DNA of 39,787 bases from Oscillospiraceae bacterium (GTDB lineage Bacteria; Bacillota; Clostridia; Oscillospirales; Oscillospiraceae): the NCBI GenBank assembly GCA_021203885.1, contig JAJQAH010000077.1:1-39787 (forward strand), read 5' to 3'. The notes under the pieces were generated by a model that did not search any database, was not told the DNA's origin, and saw only the letters and a program-made list of their open reading frames with translations. Shown piece after piece: positions 1-9,252 of this stretch. Both the position numbers and the translations under genes were made by a program. Positions within the stretch are counted from its first letter, which is position 1. Each line of letters opens with the position of its first letter.

Positions 1-2
1 TG

Positions 3-59
3 GACCTCCCGTGGGAGCGTACCGACAGGGTGGAGCAGCTGAGGGCCTGTCTCAGATGA
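3..59 (+). CDS. C-terminal tail of an unidentified CDS entering from the left edge (...DLPWERTDRVEQLRACLR*)
   Basis: Open frame from the window edge to TGA at 57-59; too short to assign a family. Confidence 0.35.
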   Translation, partial: DLPWERTDRVEQLRACLR

Positions 60-96
60 ACTGCCGTGGCGGACTGCGTTTCGTCCAAAATTTGTC

Positions 97-125
97 TTGT
101 ATTTAATGGCAAGGCCGTGTATACT
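97..125 (+). promoter_or_regulatory. Sigma-A-type promoter for the hydrogenase-maturation operon
   Basis: TTGTAT (97-102), 17-nt spacer, TATACT (120-125); predicted TSS about 132. Confidence 0.6.
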
Positions 126-131
126 AAAGAT

Positions 132-292
132 ACTTCCAGATGCTGACCGGAAGGGTTGACTCCCGACCGGAAAGCGGAAAACGAACTTCTGACACCGAAG
201 CGGATGCTGAGGTGGAAGGCACGAAAGATTGAAAGCCTTTCCATCCGGCCCGCCGTGGTTCGGAGGGAGAGGTATTTTTTTAGGAGGGATTT
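132..292 (+). promoter_or_regulatory. Structured 5' leader, candidate transcription-attenuating riboswitch
   Basis: P1 CTTCCA 133-138/TGGAAG 213-218; antiterminator TGGAAGGC 213-220/GCCTTTCCA 235-243; terminator CCTTTCC-A-TCCG 236-247/CGGA-G-GGAGAGG 261-272 followed by TATTTTTTT 273-281; RBS AGGAGGG 282-288. Confidence 0.6.
236..281 (+). terminator. Intrinsic terminator inside the hyd leader
   Basis: 11 pairs (one G-U, one A/G mismatch) followed by TATTTTTTT. Confidence 0.6.
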
Positions 293-541
293 ATGATGGA
301 TGAATGTGTCGCTTTGCTGGGTATCGTCGTGGAGGAAAGTGATTCCGTGGAGCAGCTGAATCAGCTGCTGCATGAGTTTTCCCAATATATCCTCGGCCGG
401 ATGGGGATCCCCTGTCAGGACAGGGGACTGAACCTGATCAGCGTCGCCGTGGCCGCGCCGGCGGATACGGTCTCGACCCTTTCGGGCAGACTGGGCCAGA
501 TCCCCGGCGTGACTTCCAAGGTCATTTACGCCAAGAAATAA
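293..541 (+). CDS. TM1266-type iron-only hydrogenase system regulator
   Basis: 82-aa ACT-like protein directly upstream of hydG; RBS AGGAGGG. Confidence 0.8.
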   Translation: MMDECVALLGIVVEESDSVEQLNQLLHEFSQYILGRMGIPCQDRGLNLISVAVAAPADTVSTLSGRLGQIPGVTSKVIYAKK

Positions 542-608
542 GAAAAAACGTGTACCCGGGCGGCGGCTGCCCGGGGAAACATTCCTGAGAAAGAAGGTAC
601 CGACTGAA

Positions 609-2027
609 ATGTACGATCCCAAATCCATGCACGCGGAGGACTTTATCAATCATGAGGAGATCATGGAGAGCCTCCGCTATGCGGACGAAAACAAGAACAA
701 CGGAGAACTGATCGACGAGATCCTGGACAAGGCCCGGGAGAGAAAGGGCCTGAGTCACCGGGACGCTTCCGTCCTGCTGGCATGCGAGCTGGAGGACAGG
801 AACCAGCAGATCTTCGAGCTGGCGGAGCAGATCAAAAAGGACTTCTACGGGAACCGGATCGTCCTGTTCGCACCGCTGTATCTGTCCAACTACTGTGTCA
901 ACGGCTGCCTGTACTGTCCCTATCACGCCAAGAACAAGAACATTGCGAGGAAGAAACTGACCCAGGACGAGGTCCGGGACGAGGTCATCGCCCTGCAGGA
1001 TATGGGGCACAAGCGGCTGGCCATCGAGGCCGGGGAAGATCCGGTCAACAATCCCATCGAGTATATCCTGGACTGCATCGAGACCATCTACTCCATCCAG
1101 CACAAGAACGGCGCCATCCGCCGGGTCAACGTGAATATCGCCGCCACGACCCCCGAGGAGTATAAGATGCTGAAGGAGGCGGGGATCGGCACCTATATCC
1201 TTTTCCAGGAGACCTATAATAAGGAGAGCTATCAGAAGCTGCATCCAACCGGGCCCAAGAGCAACTATGACTACCACACCGAGGCCCACGACCGGGCCAT
1301 GGCCGCCGGGATCGACGACGTGGGCCTGGGCGTCCTGTTCGGGCTGGAGCTGTACCGGTACGAGTTTGCAGGACTGCTGATGCACGCGGAGCATCTGGAG
1401 GCCGTCTTCGGAGTGGGACCCCATACCATCTCGGTGCCCCGGGTCTGTCCGGCGGACGATATCGATCCGAGCGACTTCGACAACGGGATCAGCGATGATA
1501 TCTTTGCCAAGATCGTGGCCTGCATCCGTGTGGCTGTGCCCTATACGGGTATGATCGTCTCCACCAGGGAGAGCCAGAAGAGCCGGGAGCGTGTGCTCCA
1601 TCTGGGCATCTCCCAGATCTCCGGCGGCTCCCGCACCAGCGTGGGCGGCTATGTCCGACAGGAGACGCCGGAGGAGAACTCCGCGCAGTTCGACGTATCT
1701 GACCAGAGGAGCCTGGACGAGGTGGTCAGATGGCTGATGGACATGGAGTATATCCCCTCCTTCTGCACGGCCTGCTACCGGGCGGGACGTACGGGCGACC
1801 GGTTCATGTCCCTGTGCAAGGCCGGCCAGATCCAGAACTGCTGCCACCCCAACGCCCTGATGACGCTGAAGGAGTATCTGGTCGATTACGCCGAGCCCGA
1901 CACCCGGAAAGTGGGCGAGGACCTGATCCTGCGTGAGCTGGACAATATCCCCAGCGAGAAAGTGCGGGGGATCGTCCAGGAGCGGCTGGGACTGATCGAG
2001 CAGGGCGAGCGGGATTTCCGCTTTTAA
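609..2027 (+). CDS. hydG: [FeFe] hydrogenase H-cluster radical SAM maturase HydG
   Basis: 472 aa with radical SAM motif CVNGCLYCPYH and C-terminal cysteines CTACYRAGRTG/CC. Confidence 0.95.
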   Translation: MYDPKSMHAEDFINHEEIMESLRYADENKNNGELIDEILDKARERKGLSHRDASVLLACELEDRNQQIFELAEQIKKDFYGNRIVLFAPLYLSNYCVNGCLYCPYHAKNKNIARKKLTQDEVRDEVIALQDMGHKRLAIEAGEDPVNNPIEYILDCIETIYSIQHKNGAIRRVNVNIAATTPEEYKMLKEAGIGTYILFQETYNKESYQKLHPTGPKSNYDYHTEAHDRAMAAGIDDVGLGVLFGLELYRYEFAGLLMHAEHLEAVFGVGPHTISVPRVCPADDIDPSDFDNGISDDIFAKIVACIRVAVPYTGMIVSTRESQKSRERVLHLGISQISGGSRTSVGGYVRQETPEENSAQFDVSDQRSLDEVVRWLMDMEYIPSFCTACYRAGRTGDRFMSLCKAGQIQNCCHPNALMTLKEYLVDYAEPDTRKVGEDLILRELDNIPSEKVRGIVQERLGLIEQGERDFRF

Positions 2028-2031
2028 AATT

Positions 2032-3240
2032 ATGGCAGCGGATATGAACGCTACCCCGTCGGCCAACCGGCTGCAGATCGCTTTTTTCGGACGGCGGAAC
2101 GCGGGCAAATCCAGCGTTGTGAATGCGTTTACCGGGCAGAACCTGGCAATCGTCAGCTCCGTGCGGGGAACGACCACGGATCCGGTGACCAAGGCCATGG
2201 AGCTGCTGCCCATGGGGCCGGTGGTTATTATCGACACGCCCGGTATCGACGACGAGGGCGAGCTGGGACAGCTGCGGGTGGAACGCACCCGGCGGGTGCT
2301 GGACCGGGCCGACCTGGCCATTCTCGTAGTGGACGGCACGCTGGGAAAGTGTCCCGCGGAAGAGGCGCTGATCGAGCAGTTCAAGGCCCGGGATATCCCC
2401 TGGCTGGAGGCCTGGAACAAGGCGGATCTGGTGGAGGACCGTGGCGAACTGCCGGAGAATGCGCTGTGGGTCAGCGCGCTGACCGGAGACGGAATTTATG
2501 AACTGAAGGAGCGGGCCGCGCGTATCGCCGAGCAGGCGGGCCCGGAGCCCAAGCTGATCGGGGACCTGATCAGCCCCGGGGACCGGGTCATGCTGGTGGT
2601 GCCCGTGGATTCGGCAGCACCCAAAGGCCGGCTGATCCTGCCGCAGCAGCAGGTCATCCGGGATGTGCTGGATCACGGCGCCGTCGCCGTGACCGCCAGG
2701 GAGAGCGAGCTGGCGGAGGCACTGGCGCAGCTGAAGGAACCGCCCCGCATCGTGGTCACGGACAGCCAGGCGTTTCAGGAGGTGTCCCGCATCGTGCCGG
2801 AGGAGATCCCGCTGACCTCCTTTTCCATCCTGATGGCGAGATACAAGGGGAACCTGGCCGGTGCGGTCTCCGGCGTAGCGGCGCTGGATGAGATCCGGGA
2901 CGGGGACGGGATCCTGATCTCGGAAGGATGTACACACCACAGACAGTGCGACGACATCGGCACGGTGAAGATGCCCAGATGGATCTGCGAATATACAGGC
3001 GCCGAGCCGGAATTTCAGTGGACGTCGGGCGGCGAGTTCCCGGAGGATCTCAGCCCGTACCGGCTGGTCGTCCACTGCGGCGGCTGCATGCTCAATCAGA
3101 GGGAGATGCAGAGCCGTGCCCGGCGCGCGGCCGAGCAGGGCGTTCCCTTTACGAATTACGGGCTGGTCATTGCCCAGGTCACGGGGATCCTCCGGCGTTC
3201 CCTGGAACCGCTGCCCGGATATCTCTCCATCCTGGACTGA
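2032..3240 (+). CDS. hydF: [FeFe] hydrogenase H-cluster maturation GTPase HydF
   Basis: GRRNAGKSS P-loop, DTPG motif, C-terminal CTHHRQCDDIG and CGGC cluster ligands. Confidence 0.95.
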   Translation: MAADMNATPSANRLQIAFFGRRNAGKSSVVNAFTGQNLAIVSSVRGTTTDPVTKAMELLPMGPVVIIDTPGIDDEGELGQLRVERTRRVLDRADLAILVVDGTLGKCPAEEALIEQFKARDIPWLEAWNKADLVEDRGELPENALWVSALTGDGIYELKERAARIAEQAGPEPKLIGDLISPGDRVMLVVPVDSAAPKGRLILPQQQVIRDVLDHGAVAVTARESELAEALAQLKEPPRIVVTDSQAFQEVSRIVPEEIPLTSFSILMARYKGNLAGAVSGVAALDEIRDGDGILISEGCTHHRQCDDIGTVKMPRWICEYTGAEPEFQWTSGGEFPEDLSPYRLVVHCGGCMLNQREMQSRARRAAEQGVPFTNYGLVIAQVTGILRRSLEPLPGYLSILD

Positions 3241-3257
3241 AAATCCGCTTTATGCGC

Positions 3258-3306
3258 GGGATCCCGGAGCCGTCCTTTGAAGGGACGGCCCCGGGGTCCC
3301 GTTTTT
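3258..3306 (+). terminator. Intrinsic terminator after hydF
   Basis: GGGATCCCGGAGCCGTCC...GGGACGGCCCCGGGGTCCC then GTTTTTCT. Confidence 0.75.
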
Positions 3307-3324
3307 CTACGCGGGGCGCCATTC

Positions 3325-3353
3325 TTGCTTTTTTCCCGGCGGGACAGTATAAT
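3325..3353 (+). promoter_or_regulatory. Sigma-A-type promoter for MATE gene
   Basis: TTGCTT, 17 nt, TATAAT. Confidence 0.6.
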
Positions 3354-3391
3354 ATTTGCCGTGAGGGACAACCTCCGGAGGGGATGAAAAA

Positions 3392-4762
3392 GTGGACCAG
3401 AGAGCGATAGACAGCAAAGACTACTCCGTCGGGAGCATTCCCAAGGCCATCCTCAGCCTGGCCGGTCCGCTGATGGTCGCTCAGCTGGTCAACGTCCTGT
3501 ACAGCATCGTGGACCGGATCTTCCTGGGCCAGCTGCCGGAGATCGGGAGCCTGGCTCTGGCCGGCCTGGGGCTGACGATGCCGATCATTTCCATTATTAC
3601 GGCCTGTGCCAACCTGTGCGGCACCGGCGGAGGCCCGCTGTGCTCCATCCACCGGGGCGAGGGAGAACTGCGCAAGGCGGAGCAGGTGATCGGCAACTGC
3701 TTTACGCTGCTGCTGATCATCGGTGCCTCGATCATCATCCTGGGATACATTTTTAAGGAACCGCTCCTCTATCTGTTCGGGGCCAGCACCGATACGTATC
3801 CCTATGCCAATGAGTATCTCAGCTGGTATCTGCCCGGTACGCTGTTCGTCATGATCAGTCTGGGCATGAATCCCATGATCAATGCCCAGGGTTTCGGCCG
3901 GACGGGCATGCTGACCGTGGCGCTGGGCGCCGGGATCAACCTGGTCCTGGACCCGCTGTTTATCTATGCCTTCGGTTTCGGCATCCGGGGAGCGGCCACC
4001 GCCACCGTGATCGCCCAGGCCTGCTCGGCGGCCTGGGTGCTGAAGTTCCTGACCGGCAAAAAGGCCATTCTCCACCTGCGGCTGAAAGATCTGCGGCTGG
4101 AGGCCAAACGGGTCGGGAAGATCATCTCCCTGGGCCTGGCCGGTTTTTTCATGAACCTGACCAACAGCCTCGTGCAGGTGGTCTGCAACCGGACGCTTCA
4201 GGCATACGGCGGGGATCTGTATGTCAGTATCATGACGATCGTCAATTCCATCCGGGAAGTTTTCTTCATGATGCTGCACGGCCTGAATAACGGGGCCCAG
4301 CCGGTCATCGGATACAATTACGGCGCGAAGAAATACGACCGGGTGCGAAGAGCCATTTTATTCTCTGTTATCAGTGTGCTGGTCTTCTCCATTGTGATCT
4401 GGGCGATCCTGATGATCTTCCCGGGGCCGCTGATCCAGCTGTTCAGCGGGGACGAGGAGATCCTGGCCGCTGGGGTCCCGGCCATGATGGTGTATTTCGG
4501 TCTGTTCCCGTTTCAGGCACTGCAGAATGCGGGCCAGACGACTTTTGTCAGCTTGGGGAAATCCAAAAGGGCGGTCTTTTTCTCCCTGCTGCGCAAGGCG
4601 TTTATCAACGCGCCCCTGACCGTTTTGCTGCCCATGCTGGGCCTGGGCGCCATGGGCGTTTTCATCGCCGAGTCCAGCTCCCAGCTGATAGGCGGACTTG
4701 CCTGCTTTATCACGATGTATCTGACAGTCTACCGGCCGCTGAAGAAGGGCCGGCCCATATAG
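3392..4762 (+). CDS. MATE family efflux transporter
   Basis: 456-aa polytopic protein with MATE-like N-terminus; GTG start after GGAGGGG. Confidence 0.9.
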   Translation: MDQRAIDSKDYSVGSIPKAILSLAGPLMVAQLVNVLYSIVDRIFLGQLPEIGSLALAGLGLTMPIISIITACANLCGTGGGPLCSIHRGEGELRKAEQVIGNCFTLLLIIGASIIILGYIFKEPLLYLFGASTDTYPYANEYLSWYLPGTLFVMISLGMNPMINAQGFGRTGMLTVALGAGINLVLDPLFIYAFGFGIRGAATATVIAQACSAAWVLKFLTGKKAILHLRLKDLRLEAKRVGKIISLGLAGFFMNLTNSLVQVVCNRTLQAYGGDLYVSIMTIVNSIREVFFMMLHGLNNGAQPVIGYNYGAKKYDRVRRAILFSVISVLVFSIVIWAILMIFPGPLIQLFSGDEEILAAGVPAMMVYFGLFPFQALQNAGQTTFVSLGKSKRAVFFSLLRKAFINAPLTVLLPMLGLGAMGVFIAESSSQLIGGLACFITMYLTVYRPLKKGRPI

Positions 4763-4868
4763 GAAAACCGCGGACCCGTTCCGCGAACGATCCTCAAATC
4801 TCAAAGACAAGGAGAGCGCACCCGGCCCGCTGCCTGACGGCGGCGGATGCCCGTGCCGGATTAGGATT

Positions 4869-7529
4869 ATGAAAATGATGGTCATTGACGGAAACTCCAT
4901 CGTCAACCGCTCTTTTTACGGAATCCGGATGCTGAACACCCGGGACGGGCGGCCCACCAACGCCGTCTACGGTTTTCTGACGACTCTGCTGAAAATGCTG
5001 GATGAGGAACAGCCCGACGGTGTATGCTGCACTTTCGATATGCAGGCGCCCACGTTCCGCCATCAGGCGTATGCGGATTATAAGGGAAAACGGAAAGCCA
5101 TGCCCGATGAGCTTGCCCAGCAGCTGCCGGTCCTGAAGCAGGTCCTGGAGGCCATGAAAGTCCCATACTACCAGCTGGAAGGCTGGGAAGCCGACGACCT
5201 GATCGCCACCATCGCCCGCCGCTGTACGGAGAAAGGATGGGAGACGGTCGTCGTCACCGGGGACAGGGACACCCTGCAGCTGATCAGCGATACGACCACA
5301 GTCGATCTGGTCACGACCCGCGGCGGACAGACCACGACCAAACGCATGACACCGGACGCGTTCCGGGAGGAGTACGGATTCGACCCGATCCACATGATCG
5401 ACCTGAAGGCGCTGATGGGCGACAGCAGCGACAACATCCCGGGAGTCAGCGGGATCGGGGAAAAGACCGCGACGGACCTGGTGCGCCGGTACGGGAGTAT
5501 AGATAAGATCTACGCCGATTTGGACGCGGTGGAGGCCAAGCCCGCCGTGCTCAAAAAACTCGAGGCCGGGGAGAAGGACGCCCGGATGTCCTATGACCTG
5601 GCCACGATCCGGGATGACGCGCCCATCCAGTTCGAGCCGGAGGATGCCAGACGGCAGCCCCCGGATGAGAAGGAGCTGTACCGGCAGCTGGTCGATCTGG
5701 AGTTTTTAAAACTGATCGACCGCCTGGGTCTGAAAGCACCCGGCGGAGATGCCCCCGCCGGCGACGGGGAGACCCTGCACCGGTGCGACGGGGAGATCGT
5801 CTCCGATGAGAAACGCAGCGACCAGCTGCTGGATCTCTTTTCCGGGCTGGAAGCCGTCTGCTTCGTGGCTCTGAACGACCTCAGCGGCGTGGCGGTCCAG
5901 TGGAACGAGGGGGAGGACAGCCGCGCGGCCGTGTTTTTCTCCCACCGGCTGGGCGACGGTTACGACCGGTTCCTCCGCCGTTTCTTTTCCGCCGAAATAT
6001 CTAAAGTGAATCATGACAACAAGACCACCATGACCCGTCTGCTGGACGAGGGACTGTCGACGGACGGGTTCGTGTTCGACACGGCCGTGGCCGCATATCT
6101 GCTCGCTCCCACGGACGGCAGCTATCAGCTGGAGCGGCTGGCCGTCTCCTATTTCCATGTGGAGACGAAGAGCGACGCGGTCTACCAGACCGGGGGCGTC
6201 TTTTCCTCTCTCGGGGAGGACCGGGCGGCCCTGGATACCTGGCTGGAGCATACGGCGCTGGTGGAGGCGCTTCACCGGACGCTGGCGCCCCGCCTGAAGG
6301 AGCTGGATCTGGAGCGGGTCTTTGAGCAGGCGGATCTTCCGCTGTGCCCGGTGCTGTCCGGCATGGAACACGAGGGATTTCTGGTGGACCGGCAGGCGCT
6401 GGACGCGTTCGGGAAGCAGATGACGGAACGTATCGCGCAGAAAGAGAAGGAGATCTACCGGCTCGCCGGTGAGGAATTCAACATCAACTCCACCCAGCAG
6501 CTGGGCCGGATCCTGTTTGAGAAGCTGGGGCTTCCGGCGGCCAAAAAGACCAAGCACGGATACTCCACCAGCGTGGATGTGCTGGAAAAGCTTGTGGACA
6601 AACATCCCATCATACAGCAGGTGCTGGATTACCGGCAGTATACCAAGCTGAACTCCACTTACGTGGACGGGCTCTCCAAAGACATCGGGCCCGACGGCCG
6701 GATCCACACCACGTTCCAGAATACGGTCACGGCCACCGGCCGGCTGTCCTCCGCGGACCCGAACCTGCAGAACATTCCGGTCCGGACGGAACTGGGCGGG
6801 GAGCTGCGCTATATGTTCATCGCCCGGCCCGGCTGGGTGCTGGTGGATGCCGACTACTCCCAGATCGAGCTGCGGCTGCTGGCCCATATCTCCGGAGACC
6901 GGGAGATGCAGGCGGATTTTCAGCGGAACGAGGATATCCACACGGCCACGGCGGCCGCCGTGTTCGGCGTGGACCCGGACCAGGTGACCGGCGAGCTGCG
7001 CCGGCGGGCCAAGGTGATCAACTTCGGTATCATCTACGGGATCTCCGCATTCTCGCTGGCCCAGGACATGGGCGTGACCCGCAAGCAGGCCGGGGAGTAT
7101 ATGGACCGGTATTTCGCCCGCTTTCCCGGCGTGGCCGCCTATATGAAGGACGTGGTGGAGAAGGCCAAAAAAGACGGATATGTGACCACGCTTCTGGGTC
7201 GCCGCCGCTGGCTGCCCGAACTGAACTCCTCCAATTTCCACACGCGCTCCTTCGGGGAGCGGGTCGCGCTGAATATGCCCATACAGGGCACCGCGGCCGA
7301 TATCATCAAGATGGCCATGATCCGGGTCGACCGGGCCCTGACCCGCGGGGGGCTTCAGGGCCGTCTGGTGCTGCAGGTCCACGATGAGCTGATCGTGGAA
7401 TGCCCGGAGGAGGAACAGGAGAAGATCGAAGCGCTGCTGGTGGACGAGATGGAACAGGTCGTCAGCCTGTCGGTGCCGCTGGCCGCCCAGGCCGGCGCGG
7501 GCAAGAGCTGGGGAGACGCGAAGCCGTGA
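4869..7529 (+). CDS. polA: DNA polymerase I
   Basis: 5' nuclease domain (MVIDGNSIVNRSFYG), polymerase motifs DYSQIELRLLAH and QVHDELIVE. Confidence 0.97.
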   Translation: MKMMVIDGNSIVNRSFYGIRMLNTRDGRPTNAVYGFLTTLLKMLDEEQPDGVCCTFDMQAPTFRHQAYADYKGKRKAMPDELAQQLPVLKQVLEAMKVPYYQLEGWEADDLIATIARRCTEKGWETVVVTGDRDTLQLISDTTTVDLVTTRGGQTTTKRMTPDAFREEYGFDPIHMIDLKALMGDSSDNIPGVSGIGEKTATDLVRRYGSIDKIYADLDAVEAKPAVLKKLEAGEKDARMSYDLATIRDDAPIQFEPEDARRQPPDEKELYRQLVDLEFLKLIDRLGLKAPGGDAPAGDGETLHRCDGEIVSDEKRSDQLLDLFSGLEAVCFVALNDLSGVAVQWNEGEDSRAAVFFSHRLGDGYDRFLRRFFSAEISKVNHDNKTTMTRLLDEGLSTDGFVFDTAVAAYLLAPTDGSYQLERLAVSYFHVETKSDAVYQTGGVFSSLGEDRAALDTWLEHTALVEALHRTLAPRLKELDLERVFEQADLPLCPVLSGMEHEGFLVDRQALDAFGKQMTERIAQKEKEIYRLAGEEFNINSTQQLGRILFEKLGLPAAKKTKHGYSTSVDVLEKLVDKHPIIQQVLDYRQYTKLNSTYVDGLSKDIGPDGRIHTTFQNTVTATGRLSSADPNLQNIPVRTELGGELRYMFIARPGWVLVDADYSQIELRLLAHISGDREMQADFQRNEDIHTATAAAVFGVDPDQVTGELRRRAKVINFGIIYGISAFSLAQDMGVTRKQAGEYMDRYFARFPGVAAYMKDVVEKAKKDGYVTTLLGRRRWLPELNSSNFHTRSFGERVALNMPIQGTAADIIKMAMIRVDRALTRGGLQGRLVLQVHDELIVECPEEEQEKIEALLVDEMEQVVSLSVPLAAQAGAGKSWGDAKP

Positions 7530-7984
7530 GGATCGTGCTGATGGACAGGACGAGCCTGCCCGGCGTGGCCGCTCTGGAGCGGCAGTGCTTTTCCGACCCG
7601 TGGAGCACGCAGATGCTGGAGGAGGAACTGTATAATCCCTGTGCCTGCTTTATCGTGGCGGTGGATGAGAATGACAACGTCCTGGGATACGCCGGCCTCC
7701 ATGTGGCCGCCGATGAGGGCTATATCGACAACATCGCGGTCACGGCGGATCACCGGAAAGAGGGGATCGGAACGGCCCTGCTGAACACCTTTATGGCGTT
7801 CGGCCGTGAGCATCTGAGATTTCTGACGCTGGAGGTGCGGGCGTCCAACGAGGAAGCCATCTCCTTTTACCGCTCCCGGGGATTCCGGGAGGTGGGAAGA
7901 AGGGAGAATTATTACCGGAACCCGCAGGAGGACGCTCTTCTGATGACCGTCTTCTTTTCTGAGGAAGGGGAAGAAGAAACTTGA
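7526..7984 (+). CDS. rimI: Ribosomal-protein-alanine N-acetyltransferase, RimI-like GNAT
   Basis: GTG start overlapping the polA stop (GTGA); GNAT motif DHRKEGIGTALL; upstream of tsaD. Confidence 0.88.
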   Translation: MRIVLMDRTSLPGVAALERQCFSDPWSTQMLEEELYNPCACFIVAVDENDNVLGYAGLHVAADEGYIDNIAVTADHRKEGIGTALLNTFMAFGREHLRFLTLEVRASNEEAISFYRSRGFREVGRRENYYRNPQEDALLMTVFFSEEGEEET

Positions 7985-9006
7985 ACATACTGGCCTTTGA
8001 ATCATCCTGCGACGAGACCGCCGCCGCCGTGGTCCGGGACGGTCGGGAGATCCTGTCCTCGGCCGTCGCGTCCCAGGCGGAGATGCACGCCTTATACGGG
8101 GGCGTGGTGCCCGAGATCGCTTCCCGGAGCCATATCGAGAATATCGTGCCCATGGCGGACAGCGCCTTGGCGGAGGCCGGACTCGGAAAGGAAGACGTGG
8201 ATGCCGTGGCGGTCACCTGCGGCCCGGGCCTGATCGGGGCGCTGCTGGTGGGCGTCAACTTCGCAAAATCCGCCGCGTTCGCCCTGAAGGTGCCGCTGGT
8301 GCCCGTGCATCACGTCCGCGGCCACATCGCCGCCAACTATCTGACCCATCCGGACCTGGAGCCGCCGTTTTTGTGCCTGTGCGTCTCCGGCGGGACCACC
8401 GCCATCGTGTACGTGAAGACCTATACGGAGATGGAGACGCTGGGATCCACCCGGGACGATGCCGCGGGAGAGTGCTTCGACAAGACGGCGCGGGTGCTGG
8501 GGATCGGATACCCCGGCGGGGCGCCCATGGATGCGCTGGCCCGGCAGGGCCGGGAGGACCGGTACGATTTTCCGAGAGCCAGCATCCGGGAACACCCTCT
8601 GGACATGTCCTTCTCCGGGCTGAAGACCGCGGCTTTGAACCTGATCAACCGGACATCGCAGAAAGGGGAGGAGCTGGACCTGCCCGATTTCGCGGCCAGC
8701 TTTTCCGCCGCCGTGTCCGACAGCCTGGTACCCCGGGTCATGGAGGCAGTGTCGGACACGGGATGCCGCCGGGTGGCCGCCGCCGGCGGGGTCGCGGCCA
8801 ACACCATGCTCCGGCGGGACCTGGAGAAAGCCTGTGCCGCCGGCGGCTGCCGGCTGTGGCTGCCGGAGATCGCCCTGTGCGGCGATAACGCCGCCATGAT
8901 CGGATCCCAGGGCTACTACGAGCTGCTCGCCGGACACACCGCGGGAATGGACCTGAACGCCAGTGCCTCTCTCCCAATAGAGGATCCCTGGCATCCGGAG
9001 TCGTGA
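7981..9006 (+). CDS. tsaD: tRNA N6-threonylcarbamoyladenosine transferase TsaD
   Basis: ESSCDETAAAVV, HVRGHIAAN and GGVAAN motifs; TTG start overlapping the rimI stop. Confidence 0.95.
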   Translation: MNILAFESSCDETAAAVVRDGREILSSAVASQAEMHALYGGVVPEIASRSHIENIVPMADSALAEAGLGKEDVDAVAVTCGPGLIGALLVGVNFAKSAAFALKVPLVPVHHVRGHIAANYLTHPDLEPPFLCLCVSGGTTAIVYVKTYTEMETLGSTRDDAAGECFDKTARVLGIGYPGGAPMDALARQGREDRYDFPRASIREHPLDMSFSGLKTAALNLINRTSQKGEELDLPDFAASFSAAVSDSLVPRVMEAVSDTGCRRVAAAGGVAANTMLRRDLEKACAAGGCRLWLPEIALCGDNAAMIGSQGYYELLAGHTAGMDLNASASLPIEDPWHPES

Positions 9007-9252
9007 TCCAGCCCCCTTTTTTGGGAGGGAAAACCGGCCCGTTATGTAAACAAAAATACCATTCACATCCTAAAGCAAAATTGCGATTGCGGGTTGTGGA
9101 AAGTTTTGTGGAAAAGTCAAAAATGCTCTTATTTTTCAGTACATTGAGGCCGGTGTAAAAGGCTGTTGAAAGTGTGTAAAACTCTCTGTAATTTCATTTT
9201 TTAGCAATCAATTATGTGAAACGAAAACGAAGAAAAAACGGCTGCTTTTTCT

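Noticed and set aside
153-170. GGGTTGACTCCCGACCGG resembles part of the FMN riboswitch (GGGTGAAATTCCCGACCGG)
   Set aside because: Other FMN-element hallmarks, such as the terminal GGATGGGAGAAG-type segment and the second GGTGAAATTCCGGAGCC hairpin, are not present by eye. A covariance-model scan should settle it, so I treat the leader as unassigned rather than FMN.
191-200. CACCGAAG/CCGAAGC fragments recalling glycine or lysine riboswitch signatures
   Set aside because: Only short matches; the remaining conserved cores of those classes are absent.
244-272. Possible T-box antiterminator in the hyd leader
   Set aside because: No GGGTGGNACCGCG-like T-box sequence, and the downstream gene is not tRNA- or amino-acid-related.
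522-2420. 632-aa minus-strand ORF opposite hydG/hydF
   Set aside because: Shadow ORF with no domain signature; hydG and hydF are unambiguous. The same applies to 5706-7382(-), 8092-9066(-), 12110-13186(+), 13463-14677(+) and 18398-19891(-).
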